Shown: positions 41,611-51,419, counted from the first letter of the stretch. The stretch: 64,000 bases of DNA from an uncultured Collinsella sp. (GCA_959606065.1 CAUHHV010000001.1:227644-291643); one strand, 5' to 3'. Notes: a model not told the origin generated them from the sequence alone. Program-made: numbers and translations.

Positions 41611-43938
41611 CTAGCGGCGCTTGCGGGTGGCCGTTGCCTTGCGGACGGAGGTCTTTTTGGTCGGAGCCTTTTCCTCGGTCGAAGCTGCGGGGGAGACCGT
41701 GGCTTCCTTGGCGGGTTCGACCTTAGGCTCTGGCTTAGCCTCAGCCTTCGGAGCGGTCTTGACCTCGCCGACCTTCGGCGACGGCTCGGCCTTTACCGCG
41801 GGTTTGGCCTCGGCCTTAGCTTCTGCCTTGGGAGCAGTAGCCTTGGTCGTGGACTTCTTGGCCGTCGTCGTTGCGCGCTTGCGCGTGGTGGTCTTGACGG
41901 TCGGCTTGGCCTCGACAACTGCTTCGGCCTTGGGCTCTGCGGCTGCCTCCTCGACCTTGACGGCGGGCTTTGCGGCAGCCTTCGGAGCGGCCTTGGTCGC
42001 AGTGGCCTTGGCGGCCGTCGACTTCGTTGCCGTGGTCTTCTTGGCTGCCGTTGCCTTCTTGGCGGTCGCGGTCGTCTTCTTGGCAGCGGTCTTTGCCGGA
42101 GCCTTGGCAGCCGGCTTGGCCTCTGCTACCTCGGTCTTTACCTCGGGAGCAGCCTCGGCCTCGGCGGCCTTCTTGGCAGCGGCGGTCTTGCGCTTGCGCG
42201 TGGTCGTTGCCTTGGCAGCCGTGGTTTTAGTCGCGGCGGTTTTGGTCGTCGTAACCTTCTTAGCCGTCGTCTTACGAGTCGCGGTCTTCTTTGCCGCAGG
42301 CTTCGCAGCAGGCTTCACCTCGGGCTCGGGCTTGGGAGTGGCCTCGACCTTCACCTCAGGCTCGGCCTTAACGGGCTCAGCCTCAACCGGCTTCTCCTCG
42401 ACCTTGGGCTCCTCAGCGACTACCGGCTCAGCAACGGCCTCAGGCTCGTCGACAACAGCCGCAGGCCTCTCAATCTCCGGATGCATAAAGAAGTACAGAT
42501 CCAGATACTTGTCGGCCGAGCGCGTCCAGCTAAAGTCCTGGCTCATGGCCTGCGTGACCAGCTGGTTCCAGGCGTCGCGGTTATCCCAGAACAGACGCGC
42601 CGCGCGGAATACGGCGTCGCCCATCTCGTCGCCGTTAAAGTTACTAAACGAGAATCCCGTACCCTCGCCGGTAAACTCGTTATACGGAATCACAGTGTCC
42701 TTCAGGCCGCCGGTTTCGCGCACGATGGGCAGGGTGCCGTAGCGCATGGCGATGATCTGCGACAGGCCGCAGGGCTCAAACTTCGACGGCATCAGGAACA
42801 TGTCGGCGGCGGCATACATGCGCTGCGACAGCGCGGGATCGAACTCGATGCGTGCGGCCATGGTGCCGGGGTACTTGTCCTGGAAGTAGCGCAGGCCGTC
42901 CTCGTAGTCGCGGTCGCCGGTGCCCAGCACCGCCACCTGCACGCCGCCGGCCAAAATGCGGTCGAGCGCGTACATGACCAGGTCCATGCCCTTCTGGCGC
43001 GTCAGGCGCGTGACCATAACCATAAGCGGGCGGTCGTCGCGAACTTCGAGCCCCAGCTCTTCCTGCAGCTTGGCCTTGCACACGGCCTTGCCGGAACGGT
43101 CCTCGACCGTGTAGTTGGCGGCGATGCGCTTGTCGGTCGCCGGGTCAAAGCCCGCGACGTCGATGCCATTCAAAATGCCCTGCAGCGCATAGGAGCGCTC
43201 GCGCAGCACGCCGTCCAGGCCCTCGCCAAACTCGGGCGTCTGGATCTCGTTGGCATAGGTGGGGCTCACCGTGGTGATAGCGTCGGCATAGCGCAGCGCG
43301 CCCAGCATGTAGTTGATGCTGCAGGCGTCGCAACGCAGCTGCGAGGCGGCCGCCGGAATATGCGCCACGCCCAGGATGTCCTCCATCACGGTGTCGCTAA
43401 ACTGGCCCTGGAACGCCACGTTGTGGATCGAGAACACGGTCTTGACGCGGTCGTACAGCGGAAGGCCCTGGTAGAACTCGCGCAAGAACACGGGCGCCAG
43501 TGCCGTCTGCCAGTCATTGCAGTGCAGGATGTCACACTCAAAGCCCTCGGGCAGGTGCTGCAGGCTCTCGGTGATGGCCTTGGAGAAGAACGCAAAGCGC
43601 TCGCCGTCATCAAAGAAACCGTACGGATAGTCGCGCGCAAAGTAGCGCTCGTTGTCGATGAACATATAGGTGACGCCGTCGTGCTCGAGCTTCTCGAGTC
43701 CGCAGTACTCGTTGCGCCAGCCCAGACTCACGTAAAAATCGGAGAAGTGCTCCATCTGCGCCTTGTACTCGTCCTTGATGGTGGCGTACTTGGGTACCAT
43801 CACGATAACTTCGGCGCCGGCGCGCACAAGCGCCGCGGGCAGCGAGCCTGCCACGTCGCCCAGGCCACCGGTCTTCACAAACGGTGCGCACTCGGCCGAG
43901 GCAAACACGATCTGCATCTTTTTGCTGGAATCAGCCAT
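41611..43938 (-). CDS. glgA: Glycogen synthase with long Lys/Ala-rich C-terminal tail
   Basis: A 775-residue ADP-glucose starch synthase; typical GlgA has about 480. Residues 8-485 are a normal GT5 enzyme: FVKTGGLGDVAGSLPAAL (ADP-glucose site), LHCNDWQTALAPV, VTRLTRQKGMDLV, MPSKFEPCGLSQIIAMRYG and VRETGGLKDTV. From residue 490 a 285-residue tail follows, first acidic and Pro/Glu/Val-rich, then repeated Lys-Lys/Thr/Ala units (KKTATRKTTAKK, KKTTATAKKATAAKK), ending TATRKRR. It resembles histone H1 or eukaryote-like basic tails. The Met before ADSSKKMQ is preferred because GGGAGA precedes it; a Met four codons earlier is possible. Next gene upstream is glgD. Confidence 0.95.
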   Translation of the reverse strand: MADSSKKMQIVFASAECAPFVKTGGLGDVAGSLPAALVRAGAEVIVMVPKYATIKDEYKAQMEHFSDFYVSLGWRNEYCGLEKLEHDGVTYMFIDNERYFARDYPYGFFDDGERFAFFSKAITESLQHLPEGFECDILHCNDWQTALAPVFLREFYQGLPLYDRVKTVFSIHNVAFQGQFSDTVMEDILGVAHIPAAASQLRCDACSINYMLGALRYADAITTVSPTYANEIQTPEFGEGLDGVLRERSYALQGILNGIDVAGFDPATDKRIAANYTVEDRSGKAVCKAKLQEELGLEVRDDRPLMVMVTRLTRQKGMDLVMYALDRILAGGVQVAVLGTGDRDYEDGLRYFQDKYPGTMAARIEFDPALSQRMYAAADMFLMPSKFEPCGLSQIIAMRYGTLPIVRETGGLKDTVIPYNEFTGEGTGFSFSNFNGDEMGDAVFRAARLFWDNRDAWNQLVTQAMSQDFSWTRSADKYLDLYFFMHPEIERPAAVVDEPEAVAEPVVAEEPKVEEKPVEAEPVKAEPEVKVEATPKPEPEVKPAAKPAAKKTATRKTTAKKVTTTKTAATKTTAAKATTTRKRKTAAAKKAAEAEAAPEVKTEVAEAKPAAKAPAKTAAKKTTATAKKATAAKKTTATKSTAAKATATKAAPKAAAKPAVKVEEAAAEPKAEAVVEAKPTVKTTTRKRATTTAKKSTTKATAPKAEAKAEAKPAVKAEPSPKVGEVKTAPKAEAKPEPKVEPAKEATVSPAASTEEKAPTKKTSVRKATATRKRR

Positions 43939-43961
43939 ATTGTCTCCCATGTTGCAATTCG

Positions 43962-43997
43962 AGAATAGCCGCCTGGCGCTAACCGGGCGGCTATTCT
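43962..43997 (-). terminator. Terminator of the glgC-glgD transcript
   Basis: AGAATAGCCGCC and GGCGGCTATTCT pair perfectly around a 12-nt loop, 32 bp beyond the glgD stop and upstream of glgA. Confidence 0.75.
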
Positions 43998-44028
43998 ACA
44001 TGTTACGAGCGATGTTGCGGTGCCAACG

Positions 44029-45156
44029 TTAACGTACGATGGTGGTGTCGGAAGTTAACGGAGCCTTGCCCAGCACCAGGATGTTCTCGGGCGTGCCGCG
44101 AAGCTCGGTGTTGGTGGGGACCAGGTTGTTCTTGTCCAGAATGGCATTCTCGACGCGTGCGCCGCTCTTGATGATGCAGCTCTGATTGATGATCGAGTTG
44201 GTGACCGAGGCGCCCTCCTCGACCACGACGCCGCGCGACAGGATCGAATTGCGCACGGTGCCCTTGATGATGCAGCCGGCCGAGATGATCGAGTTGCACG
44301 CGTGGCTACCGGTCGCATAGCGCGAAGGCGGCACGTCGTGGGCCTTGGTCAGGATCGGGCGCTCGGGGTCAAAGAGCTGGTCGGCCACGGTCTGGTCGAG
44401 CAGGTCCATGCTGCGGCGATACAGCGACTTCTCGCTAAACACGCCCACGACCTCGCCCTTGTACTCGTAGCTGCAAACGTCGATATTGCCAAAGTCGCCC
44501 TGGAGTGCCTCGAGCAGGTCCAGATAGTCGGCGGCCTGGTAGTGGTCGATAATCTCGAGCAGCGTCTCGCGGTTGACGATGCAGCAGTCCATGGAGGCGT
44601 TGTCGCCGTACGCGACGCCGGCGCTCACGCCCGTCAGGCGACCGTTCTCGTTAATCTCGAGCTTGGTCTCGTCATCGATGTTGCGCGTGGCCTTGCAGTA
44701 CACCACGGTCATCTGGGCACCAGAGTTCTCGTGCGCCTCGATGATGGTGTTGAGGTCCATGTTAAAGATGATGTTGGTGCCCATCATCACGACATAGGGC
44801 TTCTCCGAGCGCTGGAACAGCGTCTTGTTGGAGATGATGTCGCGCAGCAAGAAGCGCATGCCGCCCTTGGTGGTGCCATACGCGTTGCCGGGCACCATGA
44901 ACAGGCCGCCCTTCTTGCGGTCCAGGCCCCAGTCCTTGCCCGAGCCCACGTGGTCGATCAGCGAGCGGTAGTTGCCCGGCATGACGACGCCGACGGTCTT
45001 AATGCCGGCATTCATCATGTTGGACAGCGGGAAGTCGATCAGGCGGTAGCGGCCCAAAAACGGAACGGACGCGATGGGGCGGTCCTTGAGCAGCACGCTG
45101 CCGTAGGACGAAGAGTAGTTAGCGGTGATATAACCGATGGCCTTGCGATTGATCAT
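44029..45156 (-). CDS. glgD: Glucose-1-phosphate adenylyltransferase regulatory subunit
   Basis: A 375-residue GlgC paralogue that partners GlgC in Gram-positives. It starts INRKAIGYITANYSSSYGS, without the GGxGxRL nucleotide-binding motif of active pyrophosphorylases, then LGRYRLIDFPLSNMMNAGI. The C-terminal half is a left-handed beta-helix of hexapeptide-type repeats (SIINQSCIIKSGARVENAIL). The start is 5 bp after the glgC stop with AAGGGGG upstream; an earlier in-frame Met lies inside glgC. The conserved order glgC-glgD supports a heterotetramer. Confidence 0.93.
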   Translation of the reverse strand: MINRKAIGYITANYSSSYGSVLLKDRPIASVPFLGRYRLIDFPLSNMMNAGIKTVGVVMPGNYRSLIDHVGSGKDWGLDRKKGGLFMVPGNAYGTTKGGMRFLLRDIISNKTLFQRSEKPYVVMMGTNIIFNMDLNTIIEAHENSGAQMTVVYCKATRNIDDETKLEINENGRLTGVSAGVAYGDNASMDCCIVNRETLLEIIDHYQAADYLDLLEALQGDFGNIDVCSYEYKGEVVGVFSEKSLYRRSMDLLDQTVADQLFDPERPILTKAHDVPPSRYATGSHACNSIISAGCIIKGTVRNSILSRGVVVEEGASVTNSIINQSCIIKSGARVENAILDKNNLVPTNTELRGTPENILVLGKAPLTSDTTIVR

Positions 45157-45160
45157 CGGA

Positions 45161-46309
45161 TCATTCCCCCTTCCCAATAACGACGTCATTTCCAACGACG
45201 GCCGTATCCTTGGTGGTATCGACAGAGCCGAGCTTCACGCCCTCTTCGACCGTGGAGTTCTCGCCCAAAATAGCGCGGCAGATGTGCGCGCCGCTCTTAA
45301 CGTGCGCACCCGGCAGCAGTACGGAGTCCTCGACCACGGCGCGCTCCTCGATGATGACATCGGTCGAAAGGATCGAGTGGCGAGCGGTGCCGTAGATCTT
45401 GCAGCCGTTGGAGACCAGGCAGTCGTCCAGGCGGCCGTCCGGGCCAATGTAGTGCGGCGGACGCGTGGTGATGTTGGACATGATGGGGAAGTGCTTGTCA
45501 AATAGATCGAACTCGGGGTTGTTGCCCAGCAGGTCCATCGAGGTCTCGTGGAAGCTGGCGATGGTGCCGACGTCCTTCCAAAAGCCGTGGAATTCGTAGC
45601 TGTACAGGCGCTTGTTCTCACCGAGCAGCTTGGGGATGATGTCCTTGCCAAAGTCGTGGCTCGAGCGCTGGTCCAGAGCGTCCTCCTCGAGCGCCTCGAT
45701 CAGCACGTCGGCCGAGAAGATGTAGATGCCCATGGATGCGAGGTTCGAATCGGGCTTCTCGGGCTTCTCGGTGAACTTGGTGATGCGGCCGTCCTCGGGG
45801 TCGGTGGTCAGGATGCCAAAGCGGCTGGCTTCCTCCCACGGCACGGGCATAACGCTCACCGTGAGGTCGGCGTTATTCTCAATGTGCGTCTTGAGCATCT
45901 TGCGGTAGTCCATGCGATACAGGTGATCGCCCGAAAGAATCAGGACGTACTTGGGGTCGTTGGCCTTGATGTAGTCGAGGTTCTGCGTGATGGCGTCGGC
46001 CGTGCCCGCATACCAGGCGCCGCCGGTCTGCGTCTCGTACGGCGGCAGGATCGACACGCCGCCGTCGCGGCTGTCCAGATCCCACGCCTCGCCGGAGCCC
46101 ACGTAGGCATGCAGCAGGTAGGGGCGATACTGCGTCAGAACGCCCACCGTGTCGATGCCCGAGTTGGAGCAGTTGGACAGCGAAAAGTCGATAATGCGGA
46201 ACTTGCCACCAAAGCTAACCGCCGGCTTTGCGATCTTTTGGGTCAGTGCCCCCAATCGGCTACCCTGTCCTCCTGCGAGGAGCATCGCGATGCATTCTTT
46301 CTTACTCAT
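45161..46309 (-). CDS. glgC: Glucose-1-phosphate adenylyltransferase
   Basis: A 382-residue ADP-glucose pyrophosphorylase, the committed step of glycogen synthesis. MLLAGGQGSRLGALTQKIAKP is the nucleotidyl-transfer loop, FRIIDFSLSNCSNSGI and GTADAITQN the substrate site, and ILSGDHLYRMDY the catalytic Asp strand. It ends in beta-helix repeats (SVLLPGAHVKSGAHI). Good ribosome-binding site GAAGGAGAA. Located directly upstream of glgD. Confidence 0.96.
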   Translation of the reverse strand: MSKKECIAMLLAGGQGSRLGALTQKIAKPAVSFGGKFRIIDFSLSNCSNSGIDTVGVLTQYRPYLLHAYVGSGEAWDLDSRDGGVSILPPYETQTGGAWYAGTADAITQNLDYIKANDPKYVLILSGDHLYRMDYRKMLKTHIENNADLTVSVMPVPWEEASRFGILTTDPEDGRITKFTEKPEKPDSNLASMGIYIFSADVLIEALEEDALDQRSSHDFGKDIIPKLLGENKRLYSYEFHGFWKDVGTIASFHETSMDLLGNNPEFDLFDKHFPIMSNITTRPPHYIGPDGRLDDCLVSNGCKIYGTARHSILSTDVIIEERAVVEDSVLLPGAHVKSGAHICRAILGENSTVEEGVKLGSVDTTKDTAVVGNDVVIGKGE

Positions 46310-46349
46310 CGATTTCTCCTTCTGTCATCGATGTTCCTAAACCCATTAG

Positions 46350-46380
46350 CGACGGGCGCAGCGCAACGTCGCGCCCGTCG
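46350..46380 (-). terminator. Hairpin after glgP
   Basis: CGACGGGCGC and GCGCCCGTCG pair perfectly around an 11-nt loop between the glgP stop and the glgC start. It may separate the two transcripts; the U tract is poor. Confidence 0.6.
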
Positions 46381-46415
46381 AGTAATGCCGTGCGGCAAAG
46401 GGAGCTCGTGCGCCT

Positions 46416-48842
46416 TTACGCGTGCCAGATCTCGTCGCGGTACTCGCGAATGGTGCGGTCGCTCGAGAACCAACCGGAGGAGGCGGTGTTGAGCAGGGCC
46501 TTGCGGTTCCAGGTCTCCTGGTCGCCGTAGCTGCCCGTGAGGTTCTCCCATGCATCCACGTAGCTACGGAAGTCAGCCATGACCAGGTCGGGGTCGTTGT
46601 TGTTCATGAGCTCGTTGTAGATGCTCTCGAAGTTGCCCGAAAGACCCGCAAACGTGTTGTCCTTGAGCTCGTCCATCACGCGGCCCAGACGCTCGCGGTC
46701 GCCGTTGAGGGTATCCCACGCAAAGTAGCTGTTGGATGCCCAGAGCTGCTCGACCTCGGGAGCGGTCAGGCCAAAGATGGCCTCGTTCTCGCGGCCGGCC
46801 AGGTCGGCGATCTCGATGTTGGCGCCGTCGAGGGTGCCCAGCGTAATAGCGCCGTTCATCATGAGCTTCATGTTGGACGTGCCCGAGGCCTCCTTGCCGG
46901 CCGTGGAGATCTGCTCCGAGATCTCGGCGGCTGGGTAGATGAGCTGAGCGTTGCTCACACGGAAGTTGGGGATAAAGCAGACCTTCATGACCTCGTTGAC
47001 GCGGGCATCGTTGTTGATGACGTCGGCCACGGAGTTAATGAGGCGGATGGTCTCCTTGGCAAAAGTGTAGCTCGAGGCAGCCTTGCCGCTAAAGATGAAG
47101 GTCGTCGGCGTCACGTGGAAGTTGGGATCGGCGATGCGACGGTTGTAGATGTCCATCACCTTCATGATGTTCATGAGCTGGCGCTTGTAGGCGTGGAAGC
47201 GCTTCACCTGAACATCAAAGACGGTGTTGGGGTCGATGACCAGACCGGTTTCGGCCTTAACGTAGGCGGCCAGGCGCTCCTTGTTGGCGCGCTTGGAGGC
47301 ACCAACGCCCTTCAGGAACTCGGTGTCGTTCTGGAACTCTTTGAGCTTCTCCAGCTCAAAGGCGTCCTTAAGCCAGCCATCGCCAATGGCCTCGGTTACG
47401 AGCTTGGCATAGGTGGGGTTGGCCTCGGCAAAGAAGCGACGGTGCGAGATGCCGTTGGTCTTGTTGTTGAACTTCTCGGGCGTCAGGGCATAGAAGTCCT
47501 TGAGCACGATGTTCTTGATGATGTCGGAGTGGATCTTTGCCACGCCGTTGACGCTATGGCTGCAGATCACGGACAGGTTGGCCATGCGAATCTCGCCGTC
47601 CCACAGAATGGCGGTCTGGCGCAGACGCTCCTGCCAGCCCTCCTGTGTGGTGTCGAACGACTCGTGCCAACGACGGCTGATTTCGTCGATGATCTGGTAC
47701 ACACGGGGGAGGAGCTTGGAGAACGTGCCGATGGGCCACTTCTCCAGGGCCTCGGGCAGGATGGTGTGGTTGGTATAGCTAACGACCTGAGTCACGATGT
47801 TCCAGGCGTCATCCCACTCGAGCTTCTTCTCGTCGATGAGGATACGCATGAGCTCGGGGCCGCACATGGCGGGGTGGGTATCGTTGGTGTGGATGGCCAC
47901 AAACTGCGGCAGCAGCTCCCAGTTCTCGCCGTGCTCCTTCTCAAAGGTGTCGAGCAGGCTGTAGATGCCGGCCGAGACAAACAGGTACTCCTGCTTCAGG
48001 CGCAGCAGACGGCCGTGCTCACCAGCGTCGTTGGGGTAGAGGATGGCACTGATGGCCTCGGCCTCGGCGCGCTCGGCGTCTGCCAGGGCGTAGTCGCCGC
48101 GGTTGAAGGCCTCAAGGTCAAAGTGCTCCTCGACCGGCTCGGCAGCCCAGACGCGCAGCTTGTTGACGGTCTCGCCGGCATAACCCACAACGGGGATGTC
48201 GTAGGGGACGGCCAAGATGTCCTGCGTGTCCACGGTGCGGTAGAACGTGCGGCCGTTCTCCTCAAAGCCCTCGACGCGACCACCAAACTTAATTGTCACG
48301 GCCTTATCCTGACGACGGACCTCCCAGGGATAGCCGTGGGTGAGCCACTCGTCGGTGGCCTCGACCTGGCTGCCGTTGACGATCTCCTGCTTAAACAGGC
48401 CGTAGCGGTAGCGCATGCCGTTGCCGTAGCCGGCAATGCCCTCGGCTGCCATGGAATCCAGGAAGCACGCGGCCAGACGGCCCAGGCCACCGTTGCCCAG
48501 TGCCGGATCGGGCTCCTGGTTCTCGATGACGGACAGGTCAAAGCCCATGTCGTCGAGCGCCTCGGCGACCATGTCGCGCACGCCAAAGTTGAGCAGGTAG
48601 TTGTCGAGCAGGCGGCCGATCAAAAACTCGATCGAGAAGTAGTACACGCGCTTCTTGCCCTCGGCGGACACACGGGCGTCGCTCTTGGTGGCAACGGTGC
48701 GTGCCTTCTCGGCCACGAGCTTGGCCAGGGCGTTAAAGCGGTCCAGGTCGCTGGCGGCCTCGACGCTCTTGCCGCTGATGCTCATGACGGCATCGCGATA
48801 GAGCTCGGTAAACTCCTGCTTGTTGTCGAAGATCTTATTCAT
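46416..48842 (-). CDS. glgP: Glycogen/maltodextrin phosphorylase
   Basis: An 808-residue PLP-dependent phosphorylase releasing glucose-1-phosphate from alpha-1,4-glucan ends. Motifs: YYFSIEFLIGRLLDNYLLN, DPALGNGGLGRLAACFLDS, AIHTNDTHPAMCGPELMR, VQVKRFHAYKRQLMNI, and the PLP-lysine region GTSNMKLMMNGAITLGTLDG. Length is normal. Ribosome-binding site GGGAAAGGA. With the GH13-GH77 fusion it forms the degradative half of the cluster. Confidence 0.96.
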   Translation of the reverse strand: MNKIFDNKQEFTELYRDAVMSISGKSVEAASDLDRFNALAKLVAEKARTVATKSDARVSAEGKKRVYYFSIEFLIGRLLDNYLLNFGVRDMVAEALDDMGFDLSVIENQEPDPALGNGGLGRLAACFLDSMAAEGIAGYGNGMRYRYGLFKQEIVNGSQVEATDEWLTHGYPWEVRRQDKAVTIKFGGRVEGFEENGRTFYRTVDTQDILAVPYDIPVVGYAGETVNKLRVWAAEPVEEHFDLEAFNRGDYALADAERAEAEAISAILYPNDAGEHGRLLRLKQEYLFVSAGIYSLLDTFEKEHGENWELLPQFVAIHTNDTHPAMCGPELMRILIDEKKLEWDDAWNIVTQVVSYTNHTILPEALEKWPIGTFSKLLPRVYQIIDEISRRWHESFDTTQEGWQERLRQTAILWDGEIRMANLSVICSHSVNGVAKIHSDIIKNIVLKDFYALTPEKFNNKTNGISHRRFFAEANPTYAKLVTEAIGDGWLKDAFELEKLKEFQNDTEFLKGVGASKRANKERLAAYVKAETGLVIDPNTVFDVQVKRFHAYKRQLMNIMKVMDIYNRRIADPNFHVTPTTFIFSGKAASSYTFAKETIRLINSVADVINNDARVNEVMKVCFIPNFRVSNAQLIYPAAEISEQISTAGKEASGTSNMKLMMNGAITLGTLDGANIEIADLAGRENEAIFGLTAPEVEQLWASNSYFAWDTLNGDRERLGRVMDELKDNTFAGLSGNFESIYNELMNNNDPDLVMADFRSYVDAWENLTGSYGDQETWNRKALLNTASSGWFSSDRTIREYRDEIWHA

Positions 48843-48936
48843 ACGTTCCTTTCCCCCGGGGATGTTTCTCCCGGAACGGTTATGACTTGTATCCTACGCC
48901 CCGGCGGGGCGGGGTATTACAGCTGTAACGGCTTCG

Positions 48937-51195
48937 TTACGCATCCTTGGCAGACGGCTTAACAGAAGCTGCCTTGGCCTTGGGAGCGGCCTTTTTGGTG
49001 GCTGCCTTCTTGGCCGTAGTGGACTTGGCCGAAGCCTTGGCAGTGGGCTTTGCAGCCTTCGCCTTAGCCGGAGCCTTCTTGGCAGCCGCAGGCTTGGCCT
49101 TCACCGTGGACGTGCGCTTCTTGGGCGCAGCCTTGGGTGCCTCAACCACCGGCGGTTTATAGCTGCTGGGGCCGCGGCGCTTGAGCACCACTCCTGCCAG
49201 GCCGGGCACCTTGATCTCGATGGAGTCCATCTGTCCATTCCAGGGATAGGGCTCGCTCGAGCAGGTGTAGGGCTCCTCGCCGGCATAGCCGCTGCCGCCA
49301 AACTCGGGACGGTCGGAATCGAAGATGACCTCCCAGTCACCCTCGCGCGGCACGCCCACGCGGAAGCTCTCGTAGCTCGCCGGGTCAAAGTTGATCAGGG
49401 TCACCAGGTCGTCGTCGACGTCCTCGCCCTGACGCACAAAGCTCACGATGGACTGCTTGGAGTTGTCCGCATCGATCCAGGTAAAGCCGTCGTCGGTGTA
49501 GCCGCGCTCGTACAGGGCGGGCTCGGCGGTGTATAGGTGGTTGAGCGCCTTGATAAACGCCTGATGATGACGGTGGGTCTCGTACTCCTCGGTCAGGAAC
49601 CACTGGATGGACTCGTAGTATCGCCACTCAATAAACTGGCCGATCTCGTTGCCCATAAAGTTGAGCTTGGCACCGGGGTGCGTCATTTGATAGAAAGCCA
49701 GCGTGCGCAGGCCGGCAAACTGGCGCCACCAGTCGCCCGGCATGCGGCCGATCAGCGAGCACTTGCCGTGCACGACCTCGTCGTGGCTCAGCGGGCAAAT
49801 GAAGTTCTCGGTAAATGCGTACATGATGGAGAACGTGAGCAGGCCGTGGTTGCCGGGGCGCCACGGAAAATCGGTCTGCATGTAGTGCAGGGTGTCGTTC
49901 ATCCAGCCCATGTCCCACTTGTAGTGGAAGCCCAGGCCGCCGTCCTGCGGCGGGTAGGTCACGAGCGGCCACGCGGTGGACTCCTCGGCCATCATCATCA
50001 CGTCGGGGTAGTGCGCCTCTACGGCGCAGTTGACCTGGCGGATAAATGCGCTGGCGTCCAGGTCCTCCTCGGTACCGTACTTGTTGAACTTCTTTTGGCC
50101 GGGATCGTCGATGCCAAAGTTGAGGTACAGCATGCTGGACACGCCGTCCATGCGAATGCCGTCAACGTGGAAGTTCTCGAGCCAATACAGCACGTTGGAG
50201 ACCAGGAAGGAGCGGACCTCGCCGCGGGCGAAGTCAAACTTGTGCGTGCCCCAGTTGGGGTGAATCTCGTGCTCAAACAGCATGTGGCCGTTAAAGGTGG
50301 CAAGGCCGTGGGAGTCGGCGCAAAAACCGCCGGGCACCCAGTCCATGATCACGCCGATGCCCGCCTCGTGGCACGCATCGATAAAGTGCATGAGCTGCTG
50401 CGGGTTGCCATAGCGCGACGTGGCGGCATAGTAGCCGGTCGTCTGGTAGCCCCAGGAGCCATCGAAGGGATGCTCCATAAGCGGCATGACCTCGATATGC
50501 GTATAGCCCATGTCGCGCACGTAGTCCACGAGCTCCACCGACAGGTCGTCGTAGGTGTAAAACTCACCGCGCTGCGCGGGGAAGGGATCCATGGGGCCGG
50601 GGTAGTTGCCGTACTCGTCCGGCTCGCCCTGCGGCGCATCGCCGTGGCGCTTCCACGAGCCAATATGCACCTCGTAGATGTTGAGCGGCTGCGACATGTG
50701 GTTGTGGCCGGCGCGGCGCTTGAGCCAAGCGGCGTCGTTCCACTTATAGCCGTCGAGGGTCCACAGCACGCTGGCGGTACCCGGAGGGCACTCGGCCTTA
50801 AAGGCATACGGATCGGCCTTATAGAGCTTTTCGCCCTCGTTTGTCTCGATGAGATATTTATAGAGCTGGCCCTGCTCGGCACCAGGAATAAAGCCTTCCC
50901 AAATAGCGCTCGTATGCACGGGCACCAGAGGGTTGGCTTCCTCATCCCAGTCGTTAAATTCGCCAATGACATGCACGCTCTTTACATCAGGCGCCCAAAC
51001 GCAAAAGCGCCAGCCACGCGTACGGTTCTGCGTGTCGGGGTGCGCGCCCATCTTTTCCCAGCTGCGCTCCCACGTGCCGATGCCAAATAGATAGACATCG
51101 TCCTTGGTGAGCTCCGGTGCGTGCGGGGCGGCTTTACGGGTTGCGGGCTTTTTAGCCGTTGGCTTTAGCTTTGTATCGCTCACGTTTGATCCCAT
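48937..51195 (-). CDS. glgB: 1,4-alpha-glucan branching enzyme with Lys/Ala-rich tail
   Basis: A 752-residue GH13 branching enzyme. The N-terminal CBM48-like domain has WRFCVWAPDVKSVHVIGEF. The catalytic barrel has MDWVPGGFCADSHGL, HVDGIRMDGVSSMLYL (nucleophile Asp), MMAEESTAWP (acid/base Glu) and CPLSHDEVVHGKCSL. The last 70 residues are almost wholly Lys, Ala, Pro, Thr and Ser (KAKPAAAKKAPAKAKAAKPT). The extreme N-terminus (KLKPTAKKPATRKAAP) has the same composition. The start is uncertain: Met codons at 51198 or 51195, or a GTG at 51183 with GGGAT upstream, are all plausible. Confidence 0.94.
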   Translation of the reverse strand: MGSNVSDTKLKPTAKKPATRKAAPHAPELTKDDVYLFGIGTWERSWEKMGAHPDTQNRTRGWRFCVWAPDVKSVHVIGEFNDWDEEANPLVPVHTSAIWEGFIPGAEQGQLYKYLIETNEGEKLYKADPYAFKAECPPGTASVLWTLDGYKWNDAAWLKRRAGHNHMSQPLNIYEVHIGSWKRHGDAPQGEPDEYGNYPGPMDPFPAQRGEFYTYDDLSVELVDYVRDMGYTHIEVMPLMEHPFDGSWGYQTTGYYAATSRYGNPQQLMHFIDACHEAGIGVIMDWVPGGFCADSHGLATFNGHMLFEHEIHPNWGTHKFDFARGEVRSFLVSNVLYWLENFHVDGIRMDGVSSMLYLNFGIDDPGQKKFNKYGTEEDLDASAFIRQVNCAVEAHYPDVMMMAEESTAWPLVTYPPQDGGLGFHYKWDMGWMNDTLHYMQTDFPWRPGNHGLLTFSIMYAFTENFICPLSHDEVVHGKCSLIGRMPGDWWRQFAGLRTLAFYQMTHPGAKLNFMGNEIGQFIEWRYYESIQWFLTEEYETHRHHQAFIKALNHLYTAEPALYERGYTDDGFTWIDADNSKQSIVSFVRQGEDVDDDLVTLINFDPASYESFRVGVPREGDWEVIFDSDRPEFGGSGYAGEEPYTCSSEPYPWNGQMDSIEIKVPGLAGVVLKRRGPSSYKPPVVEAPKAAPKKRTSTVKAKPAAAKKAPAKAKAAKPTAKASAKSTTAKKAATKKAAPKAKAASVKPSAKDA

Positions 51196-51419
51196 CATGA
51201 CGCGGCAGCGTGTTGCCTTGGTGACTAGATGCGAAAGGTCCAAGGCTGCACGAATCGAAGGGACGGCGATAGTTCTATGATTCGTTCCACCTCGCGTGCT
51301 CGGTGGAACTTTCGGCAGAAACTACGATAACACCTGTACGTTACTTTTATGAAGGAAAGTGGTTTTAGGGCGGCGTTTAATCGGTAAGCGCCATGTTTAG
51401 ACCACTGGCAGAATTGCCG

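Noticed and set aside
41611..42470. GlgA tail as a separate gene or frameshift product
   Set aside because: The frame runs uninterrupted from the catalytic domain and there is no internal start with a ribosome-binding site; a real fusion tail is the simpler reading.
46422..48962. 846-codon open frame on the plus strand across glgP
   Set aside because: It is antisense to an intact phosphorylase, has no recognisable domain, and arises from the GC-rich codon pattern. The same applies to the long antisense frames over glgA, glgB, cbiK and the GH13-GH77 gene.
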